Below are positions 11,179 through 19,215 of a stretch of 64,000 nucleotides of DNA, in pieces (position 1 is the first letter of the stretch; each line of letters starts with the position of its first letter). The notes below the pieces were generated by a model. It had not been told where the DNA came from and ran no database searches. It was given only the letters and a program-made list of their open reading frames with translations. Source of the DNA: Setophaga petechia (Eukaryota > Chordata > Aves > Passeriformes > Parulidae); the NCBI GenBank assembly GCA_024362935.1, contig JANCRA010000065.1, positions 2,542,001 to 2,606,000 of the forward strand, given 5' to 3'. The translations under genes and the position numbers were made by a program.

Positions 11179-13104
11179 ATGGACAGGCAAGCAGCATATG
11201 ATTTATTTACAGCCGGGTTAGAAAAAAGGGGAATTAAAGGGATAGATTTAAAAAAGGAGTTACCAGGGTTATTAGCATGGGGTCATACTAAGGGTGTGTT
11301 TAGTAATCCTCATACTGTACATGAGATAAGTGAATGGCGTAAACTAGGTGATTTATTATGGGATGCAATGTTGGATGATGATAAGACAGCTAAAAAACTT
11401 GGGAAGATATGGAGAGTTGTAAATAATGCTCTGTTACAACATCAGGCAGAAAAGAAAGCGGCTGAGGAAGCCTTAAAGGCCTCCAAAAAGAATGTACATT
11501 ATGGGCAGGATGGTGAACCGCTAGCTCCGGGAGTAACGAAAGTATTTTTACCGGCCCCAGGAGCTGTAACTGGGGGTGTGGGAGCCGGGCTTGAGCCAGC
11601 TGCTCCGCTCTTACAAGAGCAGGGAGTACAGCCATCCGCTCCTCCCTTGCAAGAACAGGGAGTGCAGCCGTCTGCTCCTCCTTTACCAGAACAAGGAGCA
11701 CAGTTAACCCTAAAGCAGCCAAACGTAAATGATTCTTCTCTGTCACCGCCACCTGAAAAAGCAGTGCAAACCAGCTCCCAGAAAAATGATCCAGATCCTG
11801 TCCCTGGGGCACATAGTGACCTGTGGGAGGAGATGGTAAAACAAAAAAGGGAAGCTTGGGCACAGCTAGCTAAACATGGGTTGGAATGTGGAGACGAAGA
11901 TTTAGTGGAGGCTGCTGGTAATTTGGCCTGCCCGGTAACATACACCCCAGTAATTGATCAAAATGGACAAGTGCAACAACAACTTGGCGAATATGTCCCA
12001 TTAGATTGGAAATTGCTTGCTCAATTAAGGCAAACTGTTAGTCAATTTGGATTTAAAAGTGAGCCTGTAAAACAAATGCTGGAATATTTGTTTAACAACA
12101 TGTTATTGTTGCCAAATGACTTGAGGGGTATTGCGAAACTGATGTTTACACAGCATCAGCAATTGTTGTTTAATGCTCACTGGCAAGCTTTGGTAAATGA
12201 ATCTGTGGCAGTGCAAAGGGGTCCAGGTGATCCTCTTAATGGTCTTACGGTAGATGAATTAATGGGGATAGGTCCCTACCTAAGATCAGAGGCTCAAATG
12301 CTTATGGGACCAGATAAAATTCGAGAAGCAATGCGATTAGTCAGGAATGCTATGGACAAGGTTAAAGATAGTGCTGGAATTCCAATGTACATGGGTATTA
12401 AACAGGGTAGAGAGGAATCTTTTGGCACTTTTATAGATAGGGTAGCAGAAGCTATAGATAAGGCAGGAGTTGCAGATTTTATGAAGGGAGCACTGTTAAA
12501 GCAGTGTGCTTTACAAAATAGTAATGAAAGCACTAGAAAAACCCTATTCACACTAGGGGCTAACTGGAGCATAGAAGAAGCATTAGAAAGGATGGCAATG
12601 CAACCTACCGGGACGCAAGCCTTCCTAGTTAATGCCATTAAGGAATTAGGAGTAGGATTACAAAAGCAAGCAGAATCAACACAAAGTCAGGTATTAGCAG
12701 CTCTTGCGCCTCTCCAAGCTCCTAGCCGATCATCACCTATCCTTAAGTGCTATCGGTGTGGTCAAAGAGGTCATCTGCGGAATACATGCCGAGCAACTGG
12801 AGTTTGGTGCCAGAACTGTCAGTCTAATTCTCACAATGCATTGGCTTGTCGCCGGCGCCCGGGAAACTTTCGGAGGAGCGCGAATGGGGGTCGCGCTCAG
12901 ACACAAATAGCCCTTGCTACTTCGGCACCACCGCCTGCCTGCAACCAGCCACAGCAGCCTCAGCAGGGAACCTGGACCGCTGTGACCTCAGCGCCACCTC
13001 CTGTCTGCAATCAGCCACCGCAGGAAGCCGGCAACTCGTCATCGCAGGGAGCTTGCAACCAGCCACCACAGGCAGCTTGGGCCTCGACTTGGAATCCTCA
13101 GTGA
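11179..13104 (+). CDS. gag: ERV Gag polyprotein
   Basis: The frame has 641 codons and starts at the first ATG after the leader. The N-terminal part is matrix-like, with no glycine at position 2, so classical N-myristoylation is not expected. Around residues 143-176 a 13-residue unit containing QPSAPPL is repeated; PSAP is the late-domain motif that recruits TSG101 for budding. The capsid region follows. Near the C-terminus are two CX2CX4HX4C zinc knuckles (CYRCGQRGHLRNTC and CQNCQSNSHNALAC) for genome packaging. The tail is proline/alanine/glutamine-rich with repeated PPPxCNQPPQ-like units and overlaps the protease frame. Gag would form the virus core at the plasma membrane or in the cytoplasm. 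Confidence 0.92.
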   Translation: MDRQAAYDLFTAGLEKRGIKGIDLKKELPGLLAWGHTKGVFSNPHTVHEISEWRKLGDLLWDAMLDDDKTAKKLGKIWRVVNNALLQHQAEKKAAEEALKASKKNVHYGQDGEPLAPGVTKVFLPAPGAVTGGVGAGLEPAAPLLQEQGVQPSAPPLQEQGVQPSAPPLPEQGAQLTLKQPNVNDSSLSPPPEKAVQTSSQKNDPDPVPGAHSDLWEEMVKQKREAWAQLAKHGLECGDEDLVEAAGNLACPVTYTPVIDQNGQVQQQLGEYVPLDWKLLAQLRQTVSQFGFKSEPVKQMLEYLFNNMLLLPNDLRGIAKLMFTQHQQLLFNAHWQALVNESVAVQRGPGDPLNGLTVDELMGIGPYLRSEAQMLMGPDKIREAMRLVRNAMDKVKDSAGIPMYMGIKQGREESFGTFIDRVAEAIDKAGVADFMKGALLKQCALQNSNESTRKTLFTLGANWSIEEALERMAMQPTGTQAFLVNAIKELGVGLQKQAESTQSQVLAALAPLQAPSRSSPILKCYRCGQRGHLRNTCRATGVWCQNCQSNSHNALACRRRPGNFRRSANGGRAQTQIALATSAPPPACNQPQQPQQGTWTAVTSAPPPVCNQPPQEAGNSSSQGACNQPPQAAWASTWNPQ

Positions 13105-13778
13105 AAACTACAATCATGACAACTCATCCCGTCAAAATACCTACTGGAGTTTATGGACCAATAGTTATTAATGGACAAACATATGGTGCATTGCTTTTGG
13201 GTCGCTCATCTGTTTCTATTATGGGACTTTTTGTTTTACCTGGAGTTATAGATGCTGATTACACTGGGGAAATACAAATCATGGCTTATACTTTGTTTCC
13301 ACCTCTCACTGTTTTAAAAGGACAAAAAATAGCTCAGTTGCTGCCATTACAGCAACTCACAAATGGATTACAACCACTCCAAAAACAACCACGGGGAAAT
13401 CAAGGTTTTGGTTCTTCAGGGATGGCTATGCTTACCATGGACTTACATAGTAGGCCTAAGAAGAAAGTAAGCATCACTTACCTAAGCCAAACAATTGTAC
13501 TTTGGGGCTTACTGGATACTGGAGCTGACACCAGTATTGTTTCTCCTGAATATTGGCCACCTGCTTGGCCCCGTCAGGCATCAATGAACACTGTAACTGG
13601 TGTAGGAGGATTTTCTCTGGCACAAAAGTCACCATTGCTTCAGGTGGAATTAGATGGCCAGAGGATCAATGTTGTTTTGTCTATTGTTACTTTGCCTCCT
13701 ACTGTACAATGTCTCATTGGCCGTGATATTCTTGCTCAACTGGGTGTGGTGTTATCCAATGAGCACCCTTTGGGGTAA
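12846..13778 (+). CDS. pro: ERV dUTPase-protease (pro frame)
   Basis: The frame overlaps gag and is reached by -1 frameshifting; the ATG at 12,846 is unlikely to be the real start. The first half holds the five dUTPase motifs in order: GLDL, GRSSVSIMG, PGVIDADYTGEI, GQKIAQL and RGNQGFGSSG. The second half is an aspartic protease with the active site LLDTGADTS (Asp about residue 224 of the frame) and the C-terminal IGRDILAQLG. dUTPase keeps dUTP out of viral DNA, and the protease matures the polyproteins. The dUTPase-protease fusion is typical of betaretroviruses. The frame closes with TAA at 13,776-13,778. Confidence 0.9.
   Translation: MSPAPGKLSEEREWGSRSDTNSPCYFGTTACLQPATAASAGNLDRCDLSATSCLQSATAGSRQLVIAGSLQPATTGSLGLDLESSVKTTIMTTHPVKIPTGVYGPIVINGQTYGALLLGRSSVSIMGLFVLPGVIDADYTGEIQIMAYTLFPPLTVLKGQKIAQLLPLQQLTNGLQPLQKQPRGNQGFGSSGMAMLTMDLHSRPKKKVSITYLSQTIVLWGLLDTGADTSIVSPEYWPPAWPRQASMNTVTGVGGFSLAQKSPLLQVELDGQRINVVLSIVTLPPTVQCLIGRDILAQLGVVLSNEHPLG
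12861..12898 (+). promoter_or_regulatory. gag-pro -1 ribosomal frameshift signal
   Basis: The heptamer GGGAAAC at 12,861-12,867 is in the correct phase in the gag frame (G GGA AAC). Eight bases downstream, GAGCGCGA (12,876-12,883) pairs perfectly with TCGCGCTC (12,891-12,898) around a 7-base loop. GGGAAAC is a known betaretroviral slippery site. A -1 shift leads into the pro frame, which is open here. Confidence 0.85.
13766..13772 (+). promoter_or_regulatory. Candidate pro-pol -1 frameshift site (CCCTTTG)
   Basis: CCCTTTG lies in the correct phase of the pro frame (C CCT TTG), one codon before its stop. After a -1 shift the pol frame is open and reads into a sequence typical of a betaretroviral reverse transcriptase N-terminus. 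CCCTTTG is not one of the most common heptamers, so this is a candidate only. Confidence 0.5.
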
Positions 13779-16438
13779 TTGCCATTGCTTGGACTTTCCC
13801 TATTCCCATTACTTGGACATCAAATTCTCCTGTAATGGTTAAGCAATGGCCATTAAAAAGGGAAAGTCTGATTCAAGCTCATCAATTAGTTAAGGAACAA
13901 TTTGAACAAGGACATTTAAAGTTGTCAACTAGCCCATGGAATACTCCAATTTTTGTCATAAAAAAGAAGTCTGGCAAATATCGTTTATTGCATGATCTTC
14001 GTGCAGTGAATAATCAGATGGAGCCTATGGGTGCATTACAGCCTGGACTACCTAATCCCTCTATGTTACCTGAGAACTGGCCATTACTAATTGTTGATTT
14101 AAAGGACTGTTTTTTCACTATTGCTTTGCATCCCAACGATACAAAAAGATTTGCTTTTACATTGCCAGCAATTAACAGAGGGGAACCAGATAAAAGATTT
14201 GAATGGTCCACTCTTCCGCAAGGAATGCGGAATTCCCCTACTTTGTGTCAATTGTATGTGGATGCTGCTATACAGCCATTGAGAGAGAAATGGCCAGAGA
14301 CTGTTATTTATCATTACATGGATGATATTTTGTTTGCTCAGAAAGATCCATTCACTACTGATCAATTGGAGGAAATAAAATCAACATTGAAAACAGCATC
14401 TTTAACTATAGCTCCTGAAAAAATTCAGCAAACATCACCTTGGAAATATTTGGGATGGACTATAACAGAGCAGGTGATTAGACCTCAGAAGTTGGAGTTA
14501 CAAACTAAACTGCAAACACTGCATGATGCTCAGAAACTTTTAGGTGATTTGCAGTGGTTAAAACCCATAGTTGGTATTCCAAATTTTCTGTTGGATCAAC
14601 TTCGCCCATTATTAAAAGGCACGGACCCAGCATCACGTGTTGCTATGACACCTGAACAACATCGAGTATTACAACAGATTATTCACTGTGTGACTAATAA
14701 TTTTGTTTCACGCCGCATCCTCGACCACCCTGTAGTGCTGACCATATGGGCCACGCCAGCACATTTGTTGGGAGCTTTAACACAGGTTGAAAGGAAAACG
14801 GGGGAGCACAGGGTGTTGGAATGGATGTCTCCGCCGTTACAGCATCATCAGACTATTTTTTCAAAGCCGGAACAGCTTGCTGCAGTAATACGTAAAGGAC
14901 GTACAAGGATTATAGAAGTAACAGGAGAGGAACCTGAGGCCATATACCTTCCAATAAAAAAGAATGATTTGGATTGGTATCTTGTAAATTGCCAAGAATT
15001 GCAAAGTGCACTACTGGGAACAGGTGCACAAATTTACACAGGTCCTCTGGAACCAAAACAATTACAGTGGCTATCTGATTGGGATTGGATTACACGACCA
15101 TTACGTTCTGCAACACCAATAAAGGATGCTATTACAGTGTTCACTGATGCTGGAAAGAAATCACGCCGAGCTGCAATCACTTGGAAAGAGGACAGTGGTT
15201 GGAAACATAAACTTTTAGAAGCAGACCCGAAGGATAGTTTACAAACTCTAGAATTGTTAGCAGTTGTTTGGGCATTAAGCCATTTTTCTCAGTCTATAAA
15301 TGTGGTTACTGATTCATTTTATGTTGCAGGAGTAGTACAGAGAATAGAAGGGGCTGCTGTGAAGGAAGTGCAAAATAAAAGGTTGTACTTATTGTTTTTG
15401 CAACTTAAACGGGCTATAGACAGTCGACACTGCCCTTATTGCATATTACACATTAGAAGCCATAAATGGGATGTTGGTCTTGGGGAAGGTAATGATAGAG
15501 CAGACAAATTAGTCATGCATACAAATGAGACAGACAGTTTTCAATTGGCTCGTGCTGCACACTCACAGTTCCATCAAAATGCTAAAGGTTTACGCAGAAA
15601 GTTTAAAATCACCATCAATGAGGCCAGAGCAATTGTTAAGACTTGTCCTGTATGTAGTCATCATAATGGAGGTTTGGGTTTAGGATGTGGAGTGAATCCT
15701 AGAGGATTAGAGCAGAATAAAATCTGGCAAATGGATGTAACACATGTTCCGGAGTTTGGCAGGCTCAAGTATGTGCATGTGACAGTAGATACATTTAGCA
15801 AATATGTGTGGGCAACAGCACAAGCAGGAGAAAAAGCTGTTCATGTTATTCGGCATTTGACTAACAGCTTTGCAGTTATGGGTGTCCCAGAAGAAATTAA
15901 AACTGACAATGGTCTTGCATATGTAGGAAAAAGGGTAGAACATTTTTTGAAAGCATGGGGAGTTGATCATAAAACTGGTATTCCACATTCACCTACGGGT
16001 CAAGCTATTGTGGAAAGAGCACACAGGACATTAAAGCAGTATTTGTTGAAGCATAGTGATGTTGCAGATCCTCAAGAAAGATTAGCAAAAGTGCTATATG
16101 TTATGAATCATTTGTGTACATTTGGAGATGAAGTCGATCCACCTGCAGTTAAGCATGTTAAGGCAGTGAACTCTAGCCCAGCAGAGAACAATCGAAAGAT
16201 GTGGGTGAGATATAGAGACCCTAAAACAGGATTATGGCAGGAACCTGCTGAAGTGTTGTATTGGGGAAGAGGTTATGTTTGTATTTCTACCCCAACAGGT
16301 TCTATATGGGTGCCAGCTAAGTGGGTGAGACCAGCTATAGATGTATGCTCCGTGGCTAACCGAATCAACGCGTCAGAGAGTCGAGCAGAAGCTGAATCTG
16401 ATTTTGCCATCGAGATTGCAACAATTAGCTGGTTATAA
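13769..16438 (+). CDS. pol: ERV Pol: reverse transcriptase, RNase H, integrase
   Basis: The first ATG of the frame is at 13,835, but the frame is open from the pro-pol overlap, as expected for frameshift expression. Numbering from that ATG, reverse transcriptase has its YMDD catalytic motif at residues 161-164. RNase H follows, with FTDAGKK and a DSFYV motif. Integrase has an HHCC zinc-binding region and the catalytic triad D634, D691, E727 with the conserved 35-residue D-E spacing. All catalytic residues I could check are present and the frame is uninterrupted. The 3' end overlaps the extra frame by about 98 bases. Confidence 0.94.
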   Translation, partial: FGVIAIAWTFPIPITWTSNSPVMVKQWPLKRESLIQAHQLVKEQFEQGHLKLSTSPWNTPIFVIKKKSGKYRLLHDLRAVNNQMEPMGALQPGLPNPSMLPENWPLLIVDLKDCFFTIALHPNDTKRFAFTLPAINRGEPDKRFEWSTLPQGMRNSPTLCQLYVDAAIQPLREKWPETVIYHYMDDILFAQKDPFTTDQLEEIKSTLKTASLTIAPEKIQQTSPWKYLGWTITEQVIRPQKLELQTKLQTLHDAQKLLGDLQWLKPIVGIPNFLLDQLRPLLKGTDPASRVAMTPEQHRVLQQIIHCVTNNFVSRRILDHPVVLTIWATPAHLLGALTQVERKTGEHRVLEWMSPPLQHHQTIFSKPEQLAAVIRKGRTRIIEVTGEEPEAIYLPIKKNDLDWYLVNCQELQSALLGTGAQIYTGPLEPKQLQWLSDWDWITRPLRSATPIKDAITVFTDAGKKSRRAAITWKEDSGWKHKLLEADPKDSLQTLELLAVVWALSHFSQSINVVTDSFYVAGVVQRIEGAAVKEVQNKRLYLLFLQLKRAIDSRHCPYCILHIRSHKWDVGLGEGNDRADKLVMHTNETDSFQLARAAHSQFHQNAKGLRRKFKITINEARAIVKTCPVCSHHNGGLGLGCGVNPRGLEQNKIWQMDVTHVPEFGRLKYVHVTVDTFSKYVWATAQAGEKAVHVIRHLTNSFAVMGVPEEIKTDNGLAYVGKRVEHFLKAWGVDHKTGIPHSPTGQAIVERAHRTLKQYLLKHSDVADPQERLAKVLYVMNHLCTFGDEVDPPAVKHVKAVNSSPAENNRKMWVRYRDPKTGLWQEPAEVLYWGRGYVCISTPTGSIWVPAKWVRPAIDVCSVANRINASESRAEAESDFAIEIATISWL
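16297..16298 (+). promoter_or_regulatory. Candidate splice acceptor for the subgenomic mRNA
   Basis: A pyrimidine-rich stretch TTTGTATTTCTACCCCAACAG ends at 16,298, 42 bases before the ATG of the extra frame. Use of this AG would place the extra frame first and env second on one mRNA. Other AGs, such as one near 16,885, could instead give an env-only mRNA. Confidence 0.35.
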
Positions 16439-17042
16439 CAGGATAGCAGCAGCAGCATTGAGAAACCCTCCGTCATCCTGGTTATGGTGGGTTGAGGAAT
16501 ACAGCTATCAAGGACCTCAACAGCCGTTGTTTGATCAACCTTGCTGTAATTGTGGAAACAGAGACTGTGAAGCATTTATTGCATTATATTGTGGGGGTTG
16601 TGAAAGAACTTATTGGCAACAACAAAGAATTACTAACGAATTGTGGTGTACTAGCTGTGTAGAAAATAATATTAGAAGAAATGATGATGCTTTAGCTCTT
16701 GAACAGTATACAGGTCAAAGTTATGAGCAAGCACGCCTTTTATTTGAAGCTAGGGAACAAGTGGTATTAGCCTGGTGTCAGTGGAGAATTAAGTGTTGGG
16801 CGAAACAGTGCCAAATTATCACTAGATCCCGTATTTTGGCAACTCGCTGTTGTAATCAGATTCCGTGGTATCCTCCTGTGCATAGTCGAAAGAGAAATTC
16901 TGTTCCAAAGATAATTGGACCATTAGGGAGAACTAGTGATCCTGATCAGGTACTGGATAATATTATTAAACGGGTTCAGGGTCTGACAATAACAAACACA
17001 TCATCAAAGAGGAACAAAAAGAAAAAAGGGAAAAAGAAATGA
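16341..17042 (+). CDS. Unassigned ERV frame between pol and env (cysteine-rich, basic tail)
   Basis: I do not recognise this 233-residue protein. It overlaps the end of pol and its stop TGA overlaps the env start as ATGA. Cysteines cluster at residues 68, 69, 71, 76, 84, 87, 103 and 106, including three CxxC pairs (68-71, 84-87, 103-106), as in a zinc-binding module. The C-terminus (about residues 221-233) is almost all lysine and arginine, resembling a nuclear or nucleolar targeting or RNA-binding tail. Tryptophan is frequent. Retroviruses with accessory frames near env usually use them for RNA export, transactivation or host antagonism; which applies here is unknown. An alternative is an N-terminal extension of Env reached by slippage in the A-rich end. 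It is uninterrupted in an element with no decay, which supports real coding. Confidence 0.65.
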   Translation: MYAPWLTESTRQRVEQKLNLILPSRLQQLAGYNRIAAAALRNPPSSWLWWVEEYSYQGPQQPLFDQPCCNCGNRDCEAFIALYCGGCERTYWQQQRITNELWCTSCVENNIRRNDDALALEQYTGQSYEQARLLFEAREQVVLAWCQWRIKCWAKQCQIITRSRILATRCCNQIPWYPPVHSRKRNSVPKIIGPLGRTSDPDQVLDNIIKRVQGLTITNTSSKRNKKKKGKKK

Positions 17043-18469
17043 TGTGGATCATTGGGATATTAGCATTACTTGGGACAATACAAGGTGTACAAGGGGCAGT
17101 GCAAGGTGTACCTGAGATAGATCCGCGCTCTAATATGTGGCTTACATGGGCTAAACAAGTTGGTCAAGATTCTTTTTGTTTGTCTTTAGCTTCTGTTACG
17201 GATCCATTTCGTACCTGCTTGATAGGAGTACCATTGCTTTCGTTTGAGGATTTTGCACCTTACACCAAAGTTAAAATTATGGCCTTGTCAGAGGTGTATC
17301 AAAAGTTATCAACTTTTACTTTGGGTGCACAAACCTATAAACTACCAACAGATTGGTATTCCAACAATTCTCTAGGACTTTTGGCCTGGCACATTAGTCA
17401 AAACTTAAATACTACTACTGTGGAACCTCAAGAATTAGACTTGTTAGGATCTCTGCCTAGTAATTATTGCTTAGCCATTGGGTACCCGAATAGTGCCTTT
17501 GTAAGCAACCATGACATCAAAAAGACTAAGCCTCACAACAATACTGCCTGGATATCCCCAACTATGGATTGGTATTATAATGTGACAGAATACTGCAATG
17601 GTTTTTTATGGCCTGTCCCTCCTCCCAAGGTGAGTTCACCAAAAGCTTTACCACCTGGGATATTTCTCATTTGTGGAGATAGAGCCTGGCACGGGATCCC
17701 TAGTAAATCTATGGGAGCACCTTGTTACTATGGCAAATTGACCTTATTTTCTCCCACTATGCGTCAGGTGCTTAGTTTTACTCATAAGGGTCAACGCCAA
17801 AAACGCAGCACATATCAGCTGAGTCCAGACTGTGATGATAATGTTGAGCTTTGGGGACGACCTTCTGTTATTTTGGCATCACTTTTCACACCAGGAGTAT
17901 CTGCTGCAAAAGCCTTGACACAGCTAAAAAAGCTTGCTTGTTGGACAGGGAAACAAATCAATATTACATCAAATGTTCTGAGTGACCTTTTGACAGATGT
18001 GAACAATGTTAGACATGCCTTGCTGCAAAATAGAGCTGCAATAGATTTCTTGTTACTGGCACAGGGACATGGCTGTGAGGATTTTGAAGGAATGTGTTGT
18101 ATGAATTTATCAGACCATTCAGAATCAATACATAAGAAGTTAGCACAACTTAGGGACAACATGAGCAAGCTCAGAGTGCAAGTGAATCCTCTTGACGCCT
18201 GGCTACAGGGTTTTGGCATTAGTGGTTGGCTTCGCACGATTATTATGTATGCTATTGGCATTTTGATTGTGCTTTTGTCCTTCATACTCCTTTTACCACT
18301 TATTGTATCATGCATACAGCGAATGGTTGAGAACATGATCAATAAGATGTGGCATTCTGCTTTGCTTGTTCAAAAGAAAAACGGGGGAAGTATTGAGAGC
18401 CTAGTTGCTGACTGGCTAGATGAGAAAGGCCATGATGGCTATAAGATGGTCAATATGAGCAGTAACTAG
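17039..18469 (+). CDS. env: ERV envelope glycoprotein
   Basis: The frame has 476 codons. A hydrophobic signal peptide covers roughly the first 20 residues. A furin-type RQKR site at residues 253-256 separates the surface subunit (several N-glycosylation sequons) from the transmembrane subunit. In the latter, a hydrophobic stretch lies between two cysteines rather than at the extreme N-terminus, the internal fusion-loop arrangement of alpharetroviral Env. A CX6CC motif follows the predicted coiled-coil region, as in alpha- and gamma-type Env. One membrane segment precedes a cytoplasmic tail of about 55 residues. The last 26 codons lie inside the 3' LTR. No stop interrupts it. Confidence 0.92.
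   Translation: MMWIIGILALLGTIQGVQGAVQGVPEIDPRSNMWLTWAKQVGQDSFCLSLASVTDPFRTCLIGVPLLSFEDFAPYTKVKIMALSEVYQKLSTFTLGAQTYKLPTDWYSNNSLGLLAWHISQNLNTTTVEPQELDLLGSLPSNYCLAIGYPNSAFVSNHDIKKTKPHNNTAWISPTMDWYYNVTEYCNGFLWPVPPPKVSSPKALPPGIFLICGDRAWHGIPSKSMGAPCYYGKLTLFSPTMRQVLSFTHKGQRQKRSTYQLSPDCDDNVELWGRPSVILASLFTPGVSAAKALTQLKKLACWTGKQINITSNVLSDLLTDVNNVRHALLQNRAAIDFLLLAQGHGCEDFEGMCCMNLSDHSESIHKKLAQLRDNMSKLRVQVNPLDAWLQGFGISGWLRTIIMYAIGILIVLLSFILLLPLIVSCIQRMVENMINKMWHSALLVQKKNGGSIESLVADWLDEKGHDGYKMVNMSSN
18372..18390 (+). other. ERV polypurine tract
   Basis: AAAAGAAAAACGGGGGAAG immediately precedes the 3' LTR. It is the expected plus-strand DNA priming site, broken only by one C, and lies within env coding sequence. 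Confidence 0.8.
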
Positions 18470-18773
18470 AGCAAAGGGCAAAGGCAGCTCTAGGATGCAG
18501 AATAGATTTTGTCAGCAAAACAACTTGGCCTGAGCCTAGCATACGTGCTGTAGGAATCATAGCTAGCGAGCAGCAGGAATATAGAAATATAACTATGTTG
18601 TAGAAATATAACTATGTTGCAGGTATTGACGCAAATGCCTTCTGACCAATAAGGAGCTCAGATTTTGCAATATGTATGAGACTAATTAAGAAGTGTATTT
18701 AACCTGTCAATGGAGATCAATAAATGGAGCTACGTTGATGAACCATCTGGTGTCACGTCTCCCTTCTTCAACA
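18391..18773 (+). mobile_element. 3' LTR of the ERV
   Basis: The 383-bp repeat has the same length as the 5' LTR, and I found no difference by eye. AATAAA is at 18,719-18,724. It is followed by the second target duplication GTTTTC. Confidence 0.92.
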
Positions 18774-18779
18774 GTTTTC
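18774..18779. repeat. Target-site duplication, right copy (GTTTTC)
   Basis: Exact repeat of 10,590-10,595, directly after the 3' LTR. Confidence 0.85.
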
Positions 18780-19165
18780 ATTATCCACAAAGGGGTTAAA
18801 AGTTCTCCCAAGTGGCTGGACTCTCTCTCAGTGCACCCCCCCTTCTCCTTCTCAGCCGTGCTGCCTGCTGCCGGCATATATTTATCAAGTTTCAAGGTAA
18901 CAAGCACGGGCTGCCTTCTCTCTCTGTCTCCCGGGGAAGGGGAGGGGGGGGGGAAATACCTCTCCGTGCTCCTTCCATCCCTCCGCCCTTGGGCCAGGCC
19001 AGGCCAGGCCTCCCTCCCATCTCTGTCCCAGGCCTGGCCTCCCTCACGGCCGCATGGCTTTCCCCTCGCCCGCCCAGCAGGAGACACCGGGCGGGGAAGG
19101 CCTGACCTGCTCCCTCCGGGAACCGAAAAGGAACTTCCCCTGCAAGGGCTCTGGTTTTTAACCCC

Positions 19166-19169
19166 TGTG

Positions 19170-19214
<45 letters not shown>
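19166..19214. repeat. (TG)n microsatellite
   Basis: About 24 TG units with one interruption (TGCG). It creates a false Thr-His repeat frame on the minus strand. Confidence 0.95.

Positions 19215-19215
<1 letters not shown>

Larger units (their letters stand above)
10596..18773 (+). mobile_element. Full-length endogenous retrovirus with open frames
   Basis: The provirus is 8,178 bp with two 383-bp LTRs, a primer-binding site, gag, dUTPase-protease, pol, an extra frame, env and a polypurine tract. Frames step -1 from gag to pro and -1 again from pro to pol, the betaretrovirus plan. None of the frames has an internal stop. The two LTRs show no difference by eye over their full length, and the insertion has a perfect 6-bp target duplication, so integration is recent. 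Env architecture differs from the betaretrovirus plan and resembles alpharetroviral or gamma-type Env, so the element looks mosaic. Confidence 0.93.
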
